Part shown: positions 1 to 6,898 of the stretch, in pieces | Layout of the letters: each line of letters begins with the position of its first letter | Position numbering within the stretch: position 1 is the first letter of the stretch | DNA from: Brevundimonas sp. | GTDB lineage: Bacteria; Pseudomonadota; Alphaproteobacteria; Caulobacterales; Caulobacteraceae | Length of the DNA stretch: 8,510 bases | Direction of reading: 5' to 3' | Assembly (NCBI RefSeq): GCF_031082345.1 | Contig: NZ_JAVHLH010000105.1 | Span: 474 to 8,983, forward strand | Made by a program: the position numbers and the translations under genes | Notes under the pieces: model-generated | What the model saw: only the letters and a program-made list of their open reading frames with translations | Database searches by the model: none | Told to the model about the DNA's origin: nothing

Positions 1-130
1 TTGAGCTGCCGCCCCCGTGCGGAGGCATCGCTTCGGCTATCGGCGGTGAAGAGGACGCGCTGTCTCGATCTGAACAGGAAGCGAGCGTGAGTGCGGCAAC
101 CGCCGTGACTGCCAGAGACATCCGCTTCAT
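1..130 (-). CDS. Partial lipoprotein (N-terminus only, runs off left edge)
   Basis: This is the first 43 codons of a minus-strand gene truncated by the window edge. Its ATG (128-130) follows the TAG of the upstream lipoprotein gene with no spacing. A good Shine-Dalgarno, GGAGAG six bases before the ATG, lies inside the end of that upstream gene, so the two are probably co-transcribed and translationally coupled. The product starts MKRMSLAVTAVAALTLASCS: two basic residues, a hydrophobic core, then the lipobox L16-A17-S18-C19. It should be exported by Sec, lipidated at Cys19 and cleaved by signal peptidase II. Asp at +3 after the Cys (S20, D21) does not match the usual enterobacterial inner-membrane retention signal, so outer-membrane sorting is plausible. 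What follows is a Ser/Pro/Gly/Ala-rich linker. The globular domain lies outside the window and its function cannot be seen. A plus-strand frame through the same bases is also open, but it lacks such a signature and runs antisense into the next gene. Confidence 0.8.
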   Translation of the reverse strand, partial: MKRMSLAVTAVAALTLASCSDRDSASSSPPIAEAMPPHGGGSS

Positions 131-805
131 CTACGGCTCTCCATTCCGGGTGCGCTGGACGACGAGCGACTCTTGCGAGCCGCCGACTTCGTAGAAGACG
201 AGCAGGGCAGTCTGGCCGGTGACGGCGGGCACGAACAGAAGGCCCGAGGTGCTGGTCCCTGGCGCGATCGGTCCGGCCTGGATGCCCTCCCGGTTCAGCC
301 GTTCGACCGTCCTTCCCATCCGATCGGCCATGAACATCGGACCGAAGACGATGGCGGCTCCGCTCACGAGCGCCGCGGGCGGAAACAGCAGGGACCCGAT
401 GACCATGCCGGCCGTTCCGACGCCCACGATGCCTGCAGTGGTCGCAACCATGCTCGGCGGCTTCAAGAGTTCCCCTGCCGACCGGGCCGACCCGATCACC
501 GTGCCGTCAGCCAATTGCTCCTTGGCTTCCGTGAACGTGATCGTACGGTTGCCGGTGTTGGCGATGGTCAGCCGGATCTGAAGCCAGTTGGGGTCGCCGG
601 GGATGAAGTCCGGATCAGCGAAACCGACCACACTAGCGACGGTGACGCTGAGGTCCCGATTTGACGCCGGCAGATAGGCGAAGCTTTCGGTTGGCGCTCG
701 GGCCTGCCGGCTTGGGAAACCTGGCATATCCATCCCCGGCATCCCTGCAGAAGCGCACCCACCAAGGAGCAGCAGAGCGGCCCCTGACACTGACAATGCT
801 CGCAT
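131..805 (-). CDS. Predicted lipoprotein with beta-rich domain and glycine-rich hydrophobic segment
   Basis: The 224-residue product starts MRALSVSGAALLLLGGCASA, a lipoprotein signal peptide with lipobox L14-G15-G16-C17. The ATG at 803-805 is chosen over an ATG 45 bases further upstream because it places the signal peptide at the very N-terminus and has a purine-rich ribosome-binding site (GAGGGGG) six bases before it. After the Cys comes a Met/Gly/Pro linker (residues 18-40). A probable beta-strand domain (about 44-105) follows, with the phrase WLQIRLTIANTGNRTITF, like small beta-sandwich modules of exported proteins. Residues about 119-160 are strikingly hydrophobic and rich in Gly and Ala with spaced glycines, resembling a glycine-zipper membrane segment. 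The last 50 residues (LLFVPAVTG, TALLVFYEV) return to beta strands. I do not recognise a named family. It heads a two-lipoprotein operon and is divergent from an Xre-type regulator, with a palindrome in the shared upstream region. An envelope role is inferred; the substrate or partner is unknown. Confidence 0.8.
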   Translation of the reverse strand: MRALSVSGAALLLLGGCASAGMPGMDMPGFPSRQARAPTESFAYLPASNRDLSVTVASVVGFADPDFIPGDPNWLQIRLTIANTGNRTITFTEAKEQLADGTVIGSARSAGELLKPPSMVATTAGIVGVGTAGMVIGSLLFPPAALVSGAAIVFGPMFMADRMGRTVERLNREGIQAGPIAPGTSTSGLLFVPAVTGQTALLVFYEVGGSQESLVVQRTRNGEP

Positions 806-841
806 TGTTTCCCCCTCGCCGCGTAACTGCTCGGCAATCAA

Positions 842-860
842 TGTCCCCATAACGGGGACA
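842..860. promoter_or_regulatory. Candidate operator: perfect 7+7 bp inverted repeat between divergent genes
   Basis: The arms TGTCCCC (842-848) and GGGGACA (854-860) are perfect inverted copies separated by the AT-rich spacer ATAAC. The centre lies about 46 bases upstream of the lipoprotein ATG and about 63 bases upstream of the regulator ATG, in the only space where promoters for both genes can lie. The symmetry and spacing suit a dimeric Xre-type repressor, and autoregulation by the adjacent regulator is the natural hypothesis. A 7-bp inverted repeat is expected several times by chance in a window this long, so location is the main argument. I could not place convincing -35/-10 boxes. Confidence 0.45.
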
Positions 861-913
861 CTCTAGGGAACGCTTACCAAAGACCGCTTGAGTTGGGAAG
901 CGGCGTCAGGCGA

Positions 914-1174
914 ATGCAAAGATCGTGGGTCAGTTCGCCGGATTACCGAGCTGTTGTTGAAACGCTCCGGGCCGCTCGAACCGAGAAGGGGTTGTCACAG
1001 CGCGAAGTCGCTCGCCGGCTGGGCAAGCATGTCTCGTTCTTGAACAAGATCGAGCTCATCGAGCGGCGGATCGACGTCCTTGAGTTCGTCATGCTCTGCC
1101 GGGCCCTGGAGATCGACCCCCACGCATTGCTCGACCGGATTATGACGGGGCTTTCGGACCAGCCTGACTTTTAG
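914..1174 (+). CDS. Small Xre-family helix-turn-helix transcriptional regulator
   Basis: This 86-residue protein consists almost entirely of one HTH_3/Xre (lambda Cro/C1-type) domain. Helix 1 covers about residues 10-25 (YRAVVETLRAARTEKGLSQ). Helix 2 is QREVARRLG (29-37). The recognition helix is about HVSFLNKIE (39-47), followed by ERRIDVLEFVMLCRALEIDPHALL, which closes the domain. The start is taken at ATG 914, giving MQRSWVSS, because proteins of this type usually begin just before this segment. A TTG at 893 would add seven residues (MGSGVRR) and has no better ribosome-binding site. Only a weak CAGG precedes ATG 914. No sensor or dimerisation domain follows, so it should act as a simple DNA-binding repressor or activator. 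Divergence from the lipoprotein pair and the palindrome between them suggest it controls that operon and itself, which is inference. It converges with the next gene at a distance of 13 bases. Confidence 0.85.
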   Translation: MQRSWVSSPDYRAVVETLRAARTEKGLSQREVARRLGKHVSFLNKIELIERRIDVLEFVMLCRALEIDPHALLDRIMTGLSDQPDF

Positions 1175-1187
1175 GCCACGCCTGCCG

Positions 1188-1454
1188 CTACCACGTCTCC
1201 ACCGCCTTCAGCCGTCCGTCAGTTCTGACAATGGCCATAGGGCTCGTCTCCGGCGCCCCCGCCCCCAGAAGCAGGTACAGCGGCCCCACATACCCCGGAC
1301 CGTCAGTCTGATAGTCAAAGCGGACACCGTAGGCGTACTCCGCCAGCCACGCAGCCGGATCCTCCTCATCCTCAAGCCCAAAACCCTCCTGCACAGCCCG
1401 CACAGCTGCCACCTCCTCCCACTCCTGGGCGGTTAGTTCGTATGGTTTGTTCAT
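1188..1454 (-). CDS. Small acidic hypothetical protein
   Basis: This is an 88-residue, strongly acidic protein that I do not recognise. The first half (MNKPYELTAQEWEEVAAVRA, then FGLEDEEDPAAWLAEYAYG) should be mostly helical, with a cluster of Glu and Asp around residues 26-32. The second half (VRFDYQTDGPGYVGPLYLLL, then PMAIVRTDGRLKAVETW) has strand-like pieces typical of a small alpha/beta fold. It has no signal peptide, membrane segment or metal-binding motif. The ATG at 1452-1454 is preceded by a GGGG run about three to six bases away, a passable ribosome-binding site. The composition reads as a real soluble cytosolic protein. Size and acidity would suit an inhibitor, antitoxin or DNA-mimic accessory protein, but there is no direct evidence. 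It stands alone on its strand and ends 13 bases from the convergent regulator gene. Confidence 0.65.
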   Translation of the reverse strand: MNKPYELTAQEWEEVAAVRAVQEGFGLEDEEDPAAWLAEYAYGVRFDYQTDGPGYVGPLYLLLGAGAPETSPMAIVRTDGRLKAVETW

Positions 1455-1793
1455 ATGCCCCGGACTCTACCACAGACCGGGAAATGGCGCCGCAAGGGGA
1501 GGGGATATCGCCGGCGCGGCGGGAAGTCCCTCGCGCCTAGAGGTGAGGACAAAGGGAAGGGGAGTTGTGGCGCGAGCCGCGGGCTCAGTGGGGTTGTCGG
1601 CTCCTAACTCGACACGGACGTTACAAAGGTCCGCTTTGCGCATCATGGACAGTGCGATCGTGTCCTTCTGCGACGACGAGTTTGGCGACGTCGACCGCGT
1701 TGAAAGGTTGATCAGCGCAGGTACGAAGTAAGACACTTCGTACGGACTGCCAGCCTCCCATCTCAGATGCGAAGGTAGGTCGGCGTGCGCGGA
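1455..1793. other. Gene-poor stretch between the orphan gene and the STAND gene 3' end
   Basis: No convincing complete gene is seen. Long overlapping open frames exist on both strands but look like random high-GC translation. The most coding-like piece is a plus-strand frame from ATG 1645 to TAA 1731, giving 28 residues (MDSAIVSFCDDEFGDVDRVE and on) with acidic composition and mostly G or C in third positions. It has no well-placed ribosome-binding site and may be the remnant of a lost gene or chance. The one structural feature is the inverted repeat at 1721-1743, listed separately. No repeat copies or insertion-sequence ends were found. Confidence 0.5.
1721..1743. terminator. Hairpin (9+9 bp perfect inverted repeat) downstream of the STAND gene
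   Basis: The arms GTACGAAGT (1721-1729) and ACTTCGTAC (1735-1743) pair perfectly around the five-base loop AAGAC. It lies about 50 bases past the stop codon of the minus-strand nuclease-STAND gene, where a transcript end is expected. No T-tract follows on either strand, so it is not a classical intrinsic terminator. It could instead be a processing or stability hairpin, or a protein-binding site. Confidence 0.4.
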
Positions 1794-4700
1794 TCAGGTC
1801 TCCGACAAGCTGAAGATCACGCTCGGGGTCTTGTCACCGCACAGCGTCTTTTCCCGATGCGAAACCCAGCGGCCTGAGCGACGCCGGACGTCGTCCATAA
1901 GCGTTGAGCCGAAGGTCCCGATCGCGGATCCGGTGCGGGCGATGTCGGACTCCCAGAGTTCAAACCGCCCGTCGACGATCTTGTTGAACAGGACGCTGTA
2001 GCGCCAGTAGTCGGCGGGGGCGTCGGCGGCGGCCATCTTCTCGAACCAGATCTTGGCCCACCGATTCCGCTCGTAGGCGTAGAGGGCCGCTTCTCTCGCC
2101 TTAGAGATCAGGCCTTCGTTGATGGTCGGGCGCGACAGCTCCTGCGTCGCCAACGGGCTTTCAAGCCCAAAACCGAGCACCATGAGCGCCCGGGCCTGAT
2201 CGGCGGGCACAGGGCTTTGTAGCTTGACCCGGGCATACCGATCCAGGAACGCCGCCTGATCGGAGACCAGGGCCGCCAGGATCTCCCGGGCCAATCCCTC
2301 GTCGGAAACTGCGTCGTCGAGCCGGGCCGTGCGCAGGGCGTCCATCTCGACGCCCGGCGCAGACCCCCAGACCGAGAGCGACTCGAGCGACAGGGCGGCG
2401 GGACCGAATGTCAGGCGGACAATGCCGGTCTCTCCAGCCATGGCTCCGAAAAGGCCGGCCGCCAGGGCGGGTTCATCCTTCGAGAGGCCTCGGGCGAGGC
2501 GCATGGCGAAGTTGGCCACTCGGTTCCGCTTGCGCGGCTCCAGACCAAGCAGCGTCGTCGCCAGGACACGGGCGTCTGACGGCGAGGCGGTGATCAACGC
2601 CTCGACCCCGGCGGAGCCAACGTCTTCGACCATGATCCTCGCCTGGGCCGGCGTCAGCGTCGCCTGAAACGTTTTGAAATTCGCCCAGCCGGACTTCTGC
2701 CGCGCGTCGAACGCCTCGTCGGTCTCATTCAGCCGCGCGACGAAGCCCTCGAAACCGGACGCCGGTTCCGGTTCGACCAGTTCGAACAAGCCGGGCTTCA
2801 ACGCTGGGGGGACCTTCTGCAGGACGACCGGCGGGGTGAAGTCTAGCTCAAGCTCCAGCGTTGCGGCGATGGCGAGACGCAGCCGCCCGGTCACCAGCTG
2901 GCCAAGCTCCGGTCCGACCTCGTCCGCCGCATGCCCCCACAGCTCGGATGTCGTCTTGTCGAGGAGGGCTTCGTGGGTGATCAGTCCAAGCTTCGCGGCT
3001 GCGATCATCACGAGCGAGCCGTACCAGGCCTCGAACTTGTTATCCCGGGCGTCGATATCGACCTTGGGCCACCCGCTGTCGACGACACGGCGGATCAAGG
3101 CCTCGTCGTTGAGGTGGGCGATGACGTCCATGGCGATAGCGCGGACCGAGTCATGGTCGCCGACCGCGAGATCGCCGACGATCTCCCGAGCCCGCGCGGT
3201 CAACGTCGACCCTGAACTCCGGGCGATGACGAGCGCGGCTAGCTGCCGATTGCTGTCGTTCGATGTCAGCGCGTTCTCCAGGGCCGCCTCAAGCTTTTCA
3301 GGGGAGGCGGGCCGAACCACCTCGGCCAACTTGATCAGAGGCGGTCCGTGCGGGGGCAGGGCGGTCAGGGCGTCGATCTGGGCGTCGCCGTCAAAATGGG
3401 GCAGGCCAATCTGCAGCGAATACTGGGCGCTTACCCAGTTCTCGCGGGACTGGGCGTCCTCGGGGTCCCGCGGCGAGCTCAGGTCGGCCGCCATCTTCAG
3501 GAACCGGGCCGCGGTCTCCGCATCCAGCGCCGCGCTGTCCGCCTCCAGCCCGGTGATCCCGAGCCGCTGCATCTTGGTCGACCCGTCGAGCACTGCATTG
3601 GCGTACTCCCGCAGCTTGGCGACGGCGACCCCGGGCATGAAGCGCGCGAGACCCGGGCGAGCGTCCCTGAAGAAGTGGTCCTCGCTGCCCATCGATCGGC
3701 TCTTGGTCAGCTCCGCGACATCCAAGTCCGCATAGCCGACCGCGGTTTCGGCGATGTTGTCCGGCTGCGTCGCATCGGGATCGCAGGGATCGGAGGCGCA
3801 GTATTTCTCGACAAGTCGCCATCCGGGGAAGTGCGTTCGGTCAGCCGTCAGTTCTTCGACCAAGGCCTTGGCCTGCTCAGCATCCGCTTCCCGGCTGAGC
3901 GCCCGAAGCAGCTGCACGCGCGCCCAGCGCGCGGTGGAGGACGCCGCAGGGTCAACGAGGACGTCAGACGCCGCGATCATCTCTCCCTCGGCGTCAAGCC
4001 AGTCGATCCGATTGAATCGCACCAGGGCCAGGAACTGGTCGTGGGGATCGTTGTAGCTCGAGTTCAGCACCATGGAGTAGGCGCAGGCCACAAGGGCTTC
4101 GGCGAACGGTGCCAGCGCGCGTCCTGCGATGAGTTCCAACGCCTCGCGCTGCAGCTCGGACGGGTCGCCGTCGATCCGGCGCATCTTCTGCTCAAGGAAC
4201 GTCTTTTCCGCGGGGGACAGGCCCTTGAGCCGCTTCTTCAGCTTCTTCGTCTGCGCGACCAACTTCTTGGCGTAGACCTCGGCCCCCTCATGTTTGGCCG
4301 AGAACATCAGGCCGACTTCGGGCGCGAGGCTGTAGGACCGCAGCCAGTCGATCGCATATCGCGCGATGACGTCCCAGCACCGTTCCACGGTGCGAACATC
4401 GCGGAGGGCCCCGGACAACCAGTCGGCGTTTGCGATATGGCGCGACGTCGTGACGGCGTCCTGAAGTGCCAAGAGCGCCGCCTCCGGTGCGTTCCGCACG
4501 ACGGTCCGGAAGGGGTCGTAGAGCTCGCCGCCGATATTCTGGAGGGTCAGGAAGCCGACCATGAGCGCCGACCGGATCGCGTTCGGACAAGTTTCATCCA
4601 CGCTCGCCGCCATTGCGGCGGCCAGAACGGCGTCTGCGGTCTTGTCCAGCGCCGCGACAGGCTCCAGCACCCGCTCCAGCTCCTCCGCCACATCCCGCCC

Positions 4701-6419
4701 GTTTCTGTCGGCGCCGCGCAGCGCGCTGAGGAGCGCCAGACCGAGCGCCAGCGTCAGGCCGGTGTCCGAAAGGCTGTACAGGCCCGCCTCGCCCTCGACC
4801 GGCTTGAAGAAGTGTTCGGTCGTCACCGCCATGAGATCGGGGGTGAGGATGTAGGGCGCCGCCGGCCCGGCCATCTGATCGAAGATCAGCCGATCTTCGG
4901 TGCGCTGGCTCTTCACGCGTTCGAGGATTTCCTTCGCGTGTAACGACAGCCGTCGGGCGAACTGCTCGGCCGTCTCCGGCGTCTCGCCGTCGCGGGCCCC
5001 TGTGCGGATATGTTCGAAAAGCAGCCGCTCGACGCTGAGCTCGGTGAAGTTCTGGATCTGGGCGTTGTCTAGAAGTTCGAACGCGATCGCGAGGATCCGG
5101 GGATTGCGGAGCCGGGCGTGGACGTCGGGCGCAACTTTGGCCGGATCAATCCCCTTTTCCTTCAGGATCTCGTCCAGCTCCGCCTTGGCCCACTCAGGGA
5201 CGTCGATCATCTTGATGTCGGTGTTCAGGCTGCGCCTCAGCCGTTCGTCGAAGAAGGTTCGGCGCACGGTGATCACGAGCGCGCCGCCCATGTCGGCGAT
5301 TTGCGCGGCCGCATCGTCGAGCCAGCGCGGCCATTCAAAGCGGGGCTGTTGGTTTAGACCGTCGACACAGACGAGGAATCGAGGCCCATCTTCGCTCGGC
5401 GCGTCTTTCCAACGCTTCAATCGCGTCTTCCAGCGATTGCGGGTCAGATCCGTGTCGTCGTCGCCGGTCTGCTCCAGGATCTTGCTGATCAGGAAATAGC
5501 TGAACTCGCCGTAGGCGGCCGCTGTGCGCATATCGCCGGCTGACACGAAGACCGCCAGAGGCCGCGGCGTCATCTGCAGCCAGCTGTCGGCCACCAGCCA
5601 GGTTTTGCCCTGGCCTTCGCCGCCGACGACGGCAAGCACGCGTCTGCTCGGCGACGCCAGGAGTTCGCTCTTCAGCGAGGCCGTCAGACTGTTACGCGGC
5701 CGGTGCGCCATGGCCGCGTCCGCCTTGGGCGAAACCGCCTGGCCGAAGGCCGCGCGGGCCCGCGCCCGGTCCGAGAACCTGTCGTCCAACCAGGTCTGGT
5801 TGGCCACGACAGCGTTGGCCATGCCCATCGACGCCGCATGCAAGTTGGCCTTGAAGGCGGCGATCGGCGCCTCGAACGCGTCGGACTTGGCCAGGACCTT
5901 CAACGCCGCACGCGCCTTCTTCGCCATCCCGGCTTCGGCGAGATGGCTAGTCAGAAAGACGCCCGCCTCCTTGGCGGCTGCCGCGCAGGCGACCGCGAGC
6001 GGCGGTGCCGAGGATGTCTCCGGCCAGTCGAGGACCTCAACGGCAATGCCGTTCTTCCTGGCCGCCCCCTCCATGGGGTCGAGGAGTTGAGTGCTGACCT
6101 CTACGGTTGCCCCCAAAAACCAGACGTCCGGCGGCGTCGATGCATCGATCAACCGGGTGATCTTCGTGAGTACCTCATTGTCAGGGAGTTTGCCGGTGTA
6201 GAGCTTGGCTTCAAATGCGATCTGACCGTCGCGAGCTAACGTTGCGCCGTCCTTCCCGTTCTGCAGCCCGGACTTGGCCAAGCGGAACGGGCGCCCGGAC
6301 GCCGCTGACAGCACCTTCGCCAGAAGGCCCTCGAACCCTTTCGCACCCGCCGGCTTTAGTGCGAGCAGAGCGGCCATCAGATCGGCGAGCGCCTTGATGT
6401 GGGCGGATGGCTTGGCCAT
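1794..6419 (-). CDS. Nuclease-STAND NTPase: Mrr/PD-(D/E)xK, NACHT-like P-loop, helical-repeat C-terminus
   Basis: This intact 1541-residue protein fits a sensor-effector of antiphage immunity (Avs/nuclease-STAND class). Residues about 25-132 look like an Mrr-type PD-(D/E)xK nuclease: E30, a GLQNGKD stretch with D57, a short linker, then IAFEAK with E70 and K72, the D...ExK triad. A linker of about 110 residues leads to the P-loop GGEGQGKT (266-273). The Walker B strand is FLVCVDGLNQQ (348-358, D353), and the sensor-like strand ALVITVRR covers 380-387. About 400-600 resembles the helical plus winged-helix part of STAND proteins (RNPRIL). The rest is helical, with HEAT-like pairs around 1080-1170, the expected ligand-sensing part. 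By family logic the solenoid detects a phage protein, ATP-dependent oligomerisation follows, and the nuclease cuts DNA; this is inferred. ATG 6417-6419 has GAGGAA six bases upstream. No TIR, SIR2, protease or membrane segment was seen. Length is close to Avs4-type Mrr-STAND proteins, but I cannot assign a subtype. Walker B reads DGLNQ where DGLDE or DGLNE is commoner. Confidence 0.85.
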   Translation of the reverse strand: MAKPSAHIKALADLMAALLALKPAGAKGFEGLLAKVLSAASGRPFRLAKSGLQNGKDGATLARDGQIAFEAKLYTGKLPDNEVLTKITRLIDASTPPDVWFLGATVEVSTQLLDPMEGAARKNGIAVEVLDWPETSSAPPLAVACAAAAKEAGVFLTSHLAEAGMAKKARAALKVLAKSDAFEAPIAAFKANLHAASMGMANAVVANQTWLDDRFSDRARARAAFGQAVSPKADAAMAHRPRNSLTASLKSELLASPSRRVLAVVGGEGQGKTWLVADSWLQMTPRPLAVFVSAGDMRTAAAYGEFSYFLISKILEQTGDDDTDLTRNRWKTRLKRWKDAPSEDGPRFLVCVDGLNQQPRFEWPRWLDDAAAQIADMGGALVITVRRTFFDERLRRSLNTDIKMIDVPEWAKAELDEILKEKGIDPAKVAPDVHARLRNPRILAIAFELLDNAQIQNFTELSVERLLFEHIRTGARDGETPETAEQFARRLSLHAKEILERVKSQRTEDRLIFDQMAGPAAPYILTPDLMAVTTEHFFKPVEGEAGLYSLSDTGLTLALGLALLSALRGADRNGRDVAEELERVLEPVAALDKTADAVLAAAMAASVDETCPNAIRSALMVGFLTLQNIGGELYDPFRTVVRNAPEAALLALQDAVTTSRHIANADWLSGALRDVRTVERCWDVIARYAIDWLRSYSLAPEVGLMFSAKHEGAEVYAKKLVAQTKKLKKRLKGLSPAEKTFLEQKMRRIDGDPSELQREALELIAGRALAPFAEALVACAYSMVLNSSYNDPHDQFLALVRFNRIDWLDAEGEMIAASDVLVDPAASSTARWARVQLLRALSREADAEQAKALVEELTADRTHFPGWRLVEKYCASDPCDPDATQPDNIAETAVGYADLDVAELTKSRSMGSEDHFFRDARPGLARFMPGVAVAKLREYANAVLDGSTKMQRLGITGLEADSAALDAETAARFLKMAADLSSPRDPEDAQSRENWVSAQYSLQIGLPHFDGDAQIDALTALPPHGPPLIKLAEVVRPASPEKLEAALENALTSNDSNRQLAALVIARSSGSTLTARAREIVGDLAVGDHDSVRAIAMDVIAHLNDEALIRRVVDSGWPKVDIDARDNKFEAWYGSLVMIAAAKLGLITHEALLDKTTSELWGHAADEVGPELGQLVTGRLRLAIAATLELELDFTPPVVLQKVPPALKPGLFELVEPEPASGFEGFVARLNETDEAFDARQKSGWANFKTFQATLTPAQARIMVEDVGSAGVEALITASPSDARVLATTLLGLEPRKRNRVANFAMRLARGLSKDEPALAAGLFGAMAGETGIVRLTFGPAALSLESLSVWGSAPGVEMDALRTARLDDAVSDEGLAREILAALVSDQAAFLDRYARVKLQSPVPADQARALMVLGFGLESPLATQELSRPTINEGLISKAREAALYAYERNRWAKIWFEKMAAADAPADYWRYSVLFNKIVDGRFELWESDIARTGSAIGTFGSTLMDDVRRRSGRWVSHREKTLCGDKTPSVIFSLSET

Positions 6420-6439
6420 GCGGCGTTCCTCAATCGCTT

Positions 6440-6487
6440 GGAGACCTGGTCGCGGTCTCCCTTTGCAGCCGGGCGTGGAGCGACCAG
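6440..6487 (-). promoter_or_regulatory. Hairpin and alternative pairing in the STAND gene leader
   Basis: The arms GGAGACC (6440-6446) and GGTCTCC (6454-6460) form a perfect 7-bp stem with a seven-base loop. That loop with one stem base, CTGGTCGC (6446-6453), is exactly complementary to GCGACCAG (6480-6487), giving a competing 8-bp pairing or a loop-stem pseudoknot. A further GCGACCA lies at 6515-6521. In the minus-strand mRNA these elements are 21 to 68 bases before the ATG and just upstream of the GAGGAA ribosome-binding site (6426-6431). They could be an RNA control element or operator half-sites for a DNA-binding regulator. Each repeat alone is short enough to arise by chance. Confidence 0.35.
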
Positions 6488-6877
6488 CATGCTAGGCCTT
6501 CCTGTGCCCATAGCGCGACCAACTTATCATGCAGATCTGCCGCCACTTACGTCAGCGGCACCTTATGGTTCGAACCAGTCCACTCAGGCTCGTCTGAAAT
6601 CATCCAGCTCACAGGTGGAATTGAATTCGGGCCAAAGTCATTCCGGTCAACTCGGACCGTGCGGTAACCAGCAGAAGCTTTGATCGCTCTCGTCACCTTG
6701 GGGGTAACGGAAAAGTTTGACTCAAGGCGGCATTGGGAAGGTCCGCTTGTCGCTCGCGCCTGCACCCAGACTATCGCCCTAACTCATTACGGGCAGGCGG
6801 CACCTTCTCTTGCGTCCGAAAATACTCGACACACAAGATGTAGACGACTAGAACGAATCACAGGATGATGGTGATCT

Positions 6878-6894
6878 GGGCTAAAAGCCCTTTT
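6878..6894 (+). terminator. Short intrinsic-terminator-like hairpin
   Basis: GGGCT (6878-6882) pairs with AGCCC (6886-6890) around the loop AAA, followed at once by TTTT (6891-6894). It has the form of a small rho-independent terminator on the plus strand. The stem is only 5 bp and no clear gene ends before it, so it could be the end of an unrecognised small transcript or coincidental. Confidence 0.3.
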
Positions 6895-6898
6895 GGTT

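Noticed and set aside
3..194. Plus-strand frame at the left edge that could be the end of an incoming gene
   Set aside because: The opposite strand has a lipoprotein signal peptide with ribosome-binding site in the same bases, and this frame would overlap the first lipoprotein gene by about 60 bases.
893..913. Upstream TTG start for the Xre regulator
   Set aside because: It adds seven residues not expected in this type of protein and has no better ribosome-binding site than ATG 914.
2674..4943. Long plus-strand open frames of 353 and 531 codons antisense to the STAND gene
   Set aside because: They are rich in Arg, Ser, Gly and Ala without domain signatures, and arise because stop codons are rare in the complementary frames of a high-GC gene.
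6566..6577. 12-base palindrome TGGTTCGAACCA resembling a tRNA T-arm
   Set aside because: The flanks do not form a T-stem or acceptor stem on either strand, and palindromes of this length are expected about twice by chance in the window.
1624..6748. Shared word AGGTCCGCTT near 1624 and 6739 as a dispersed repeat or island boundary
   Set aside because: Shared 10-base words are expected dozens of times in a window this long, and the similarity does not extend.
6547..6868. Small frames of 72 (minus) and 62 (plus) codons in the intergenic region
   Set aside because: They overlap on opposite strands, have no clear ribosome-binding site and no recognisable domain.
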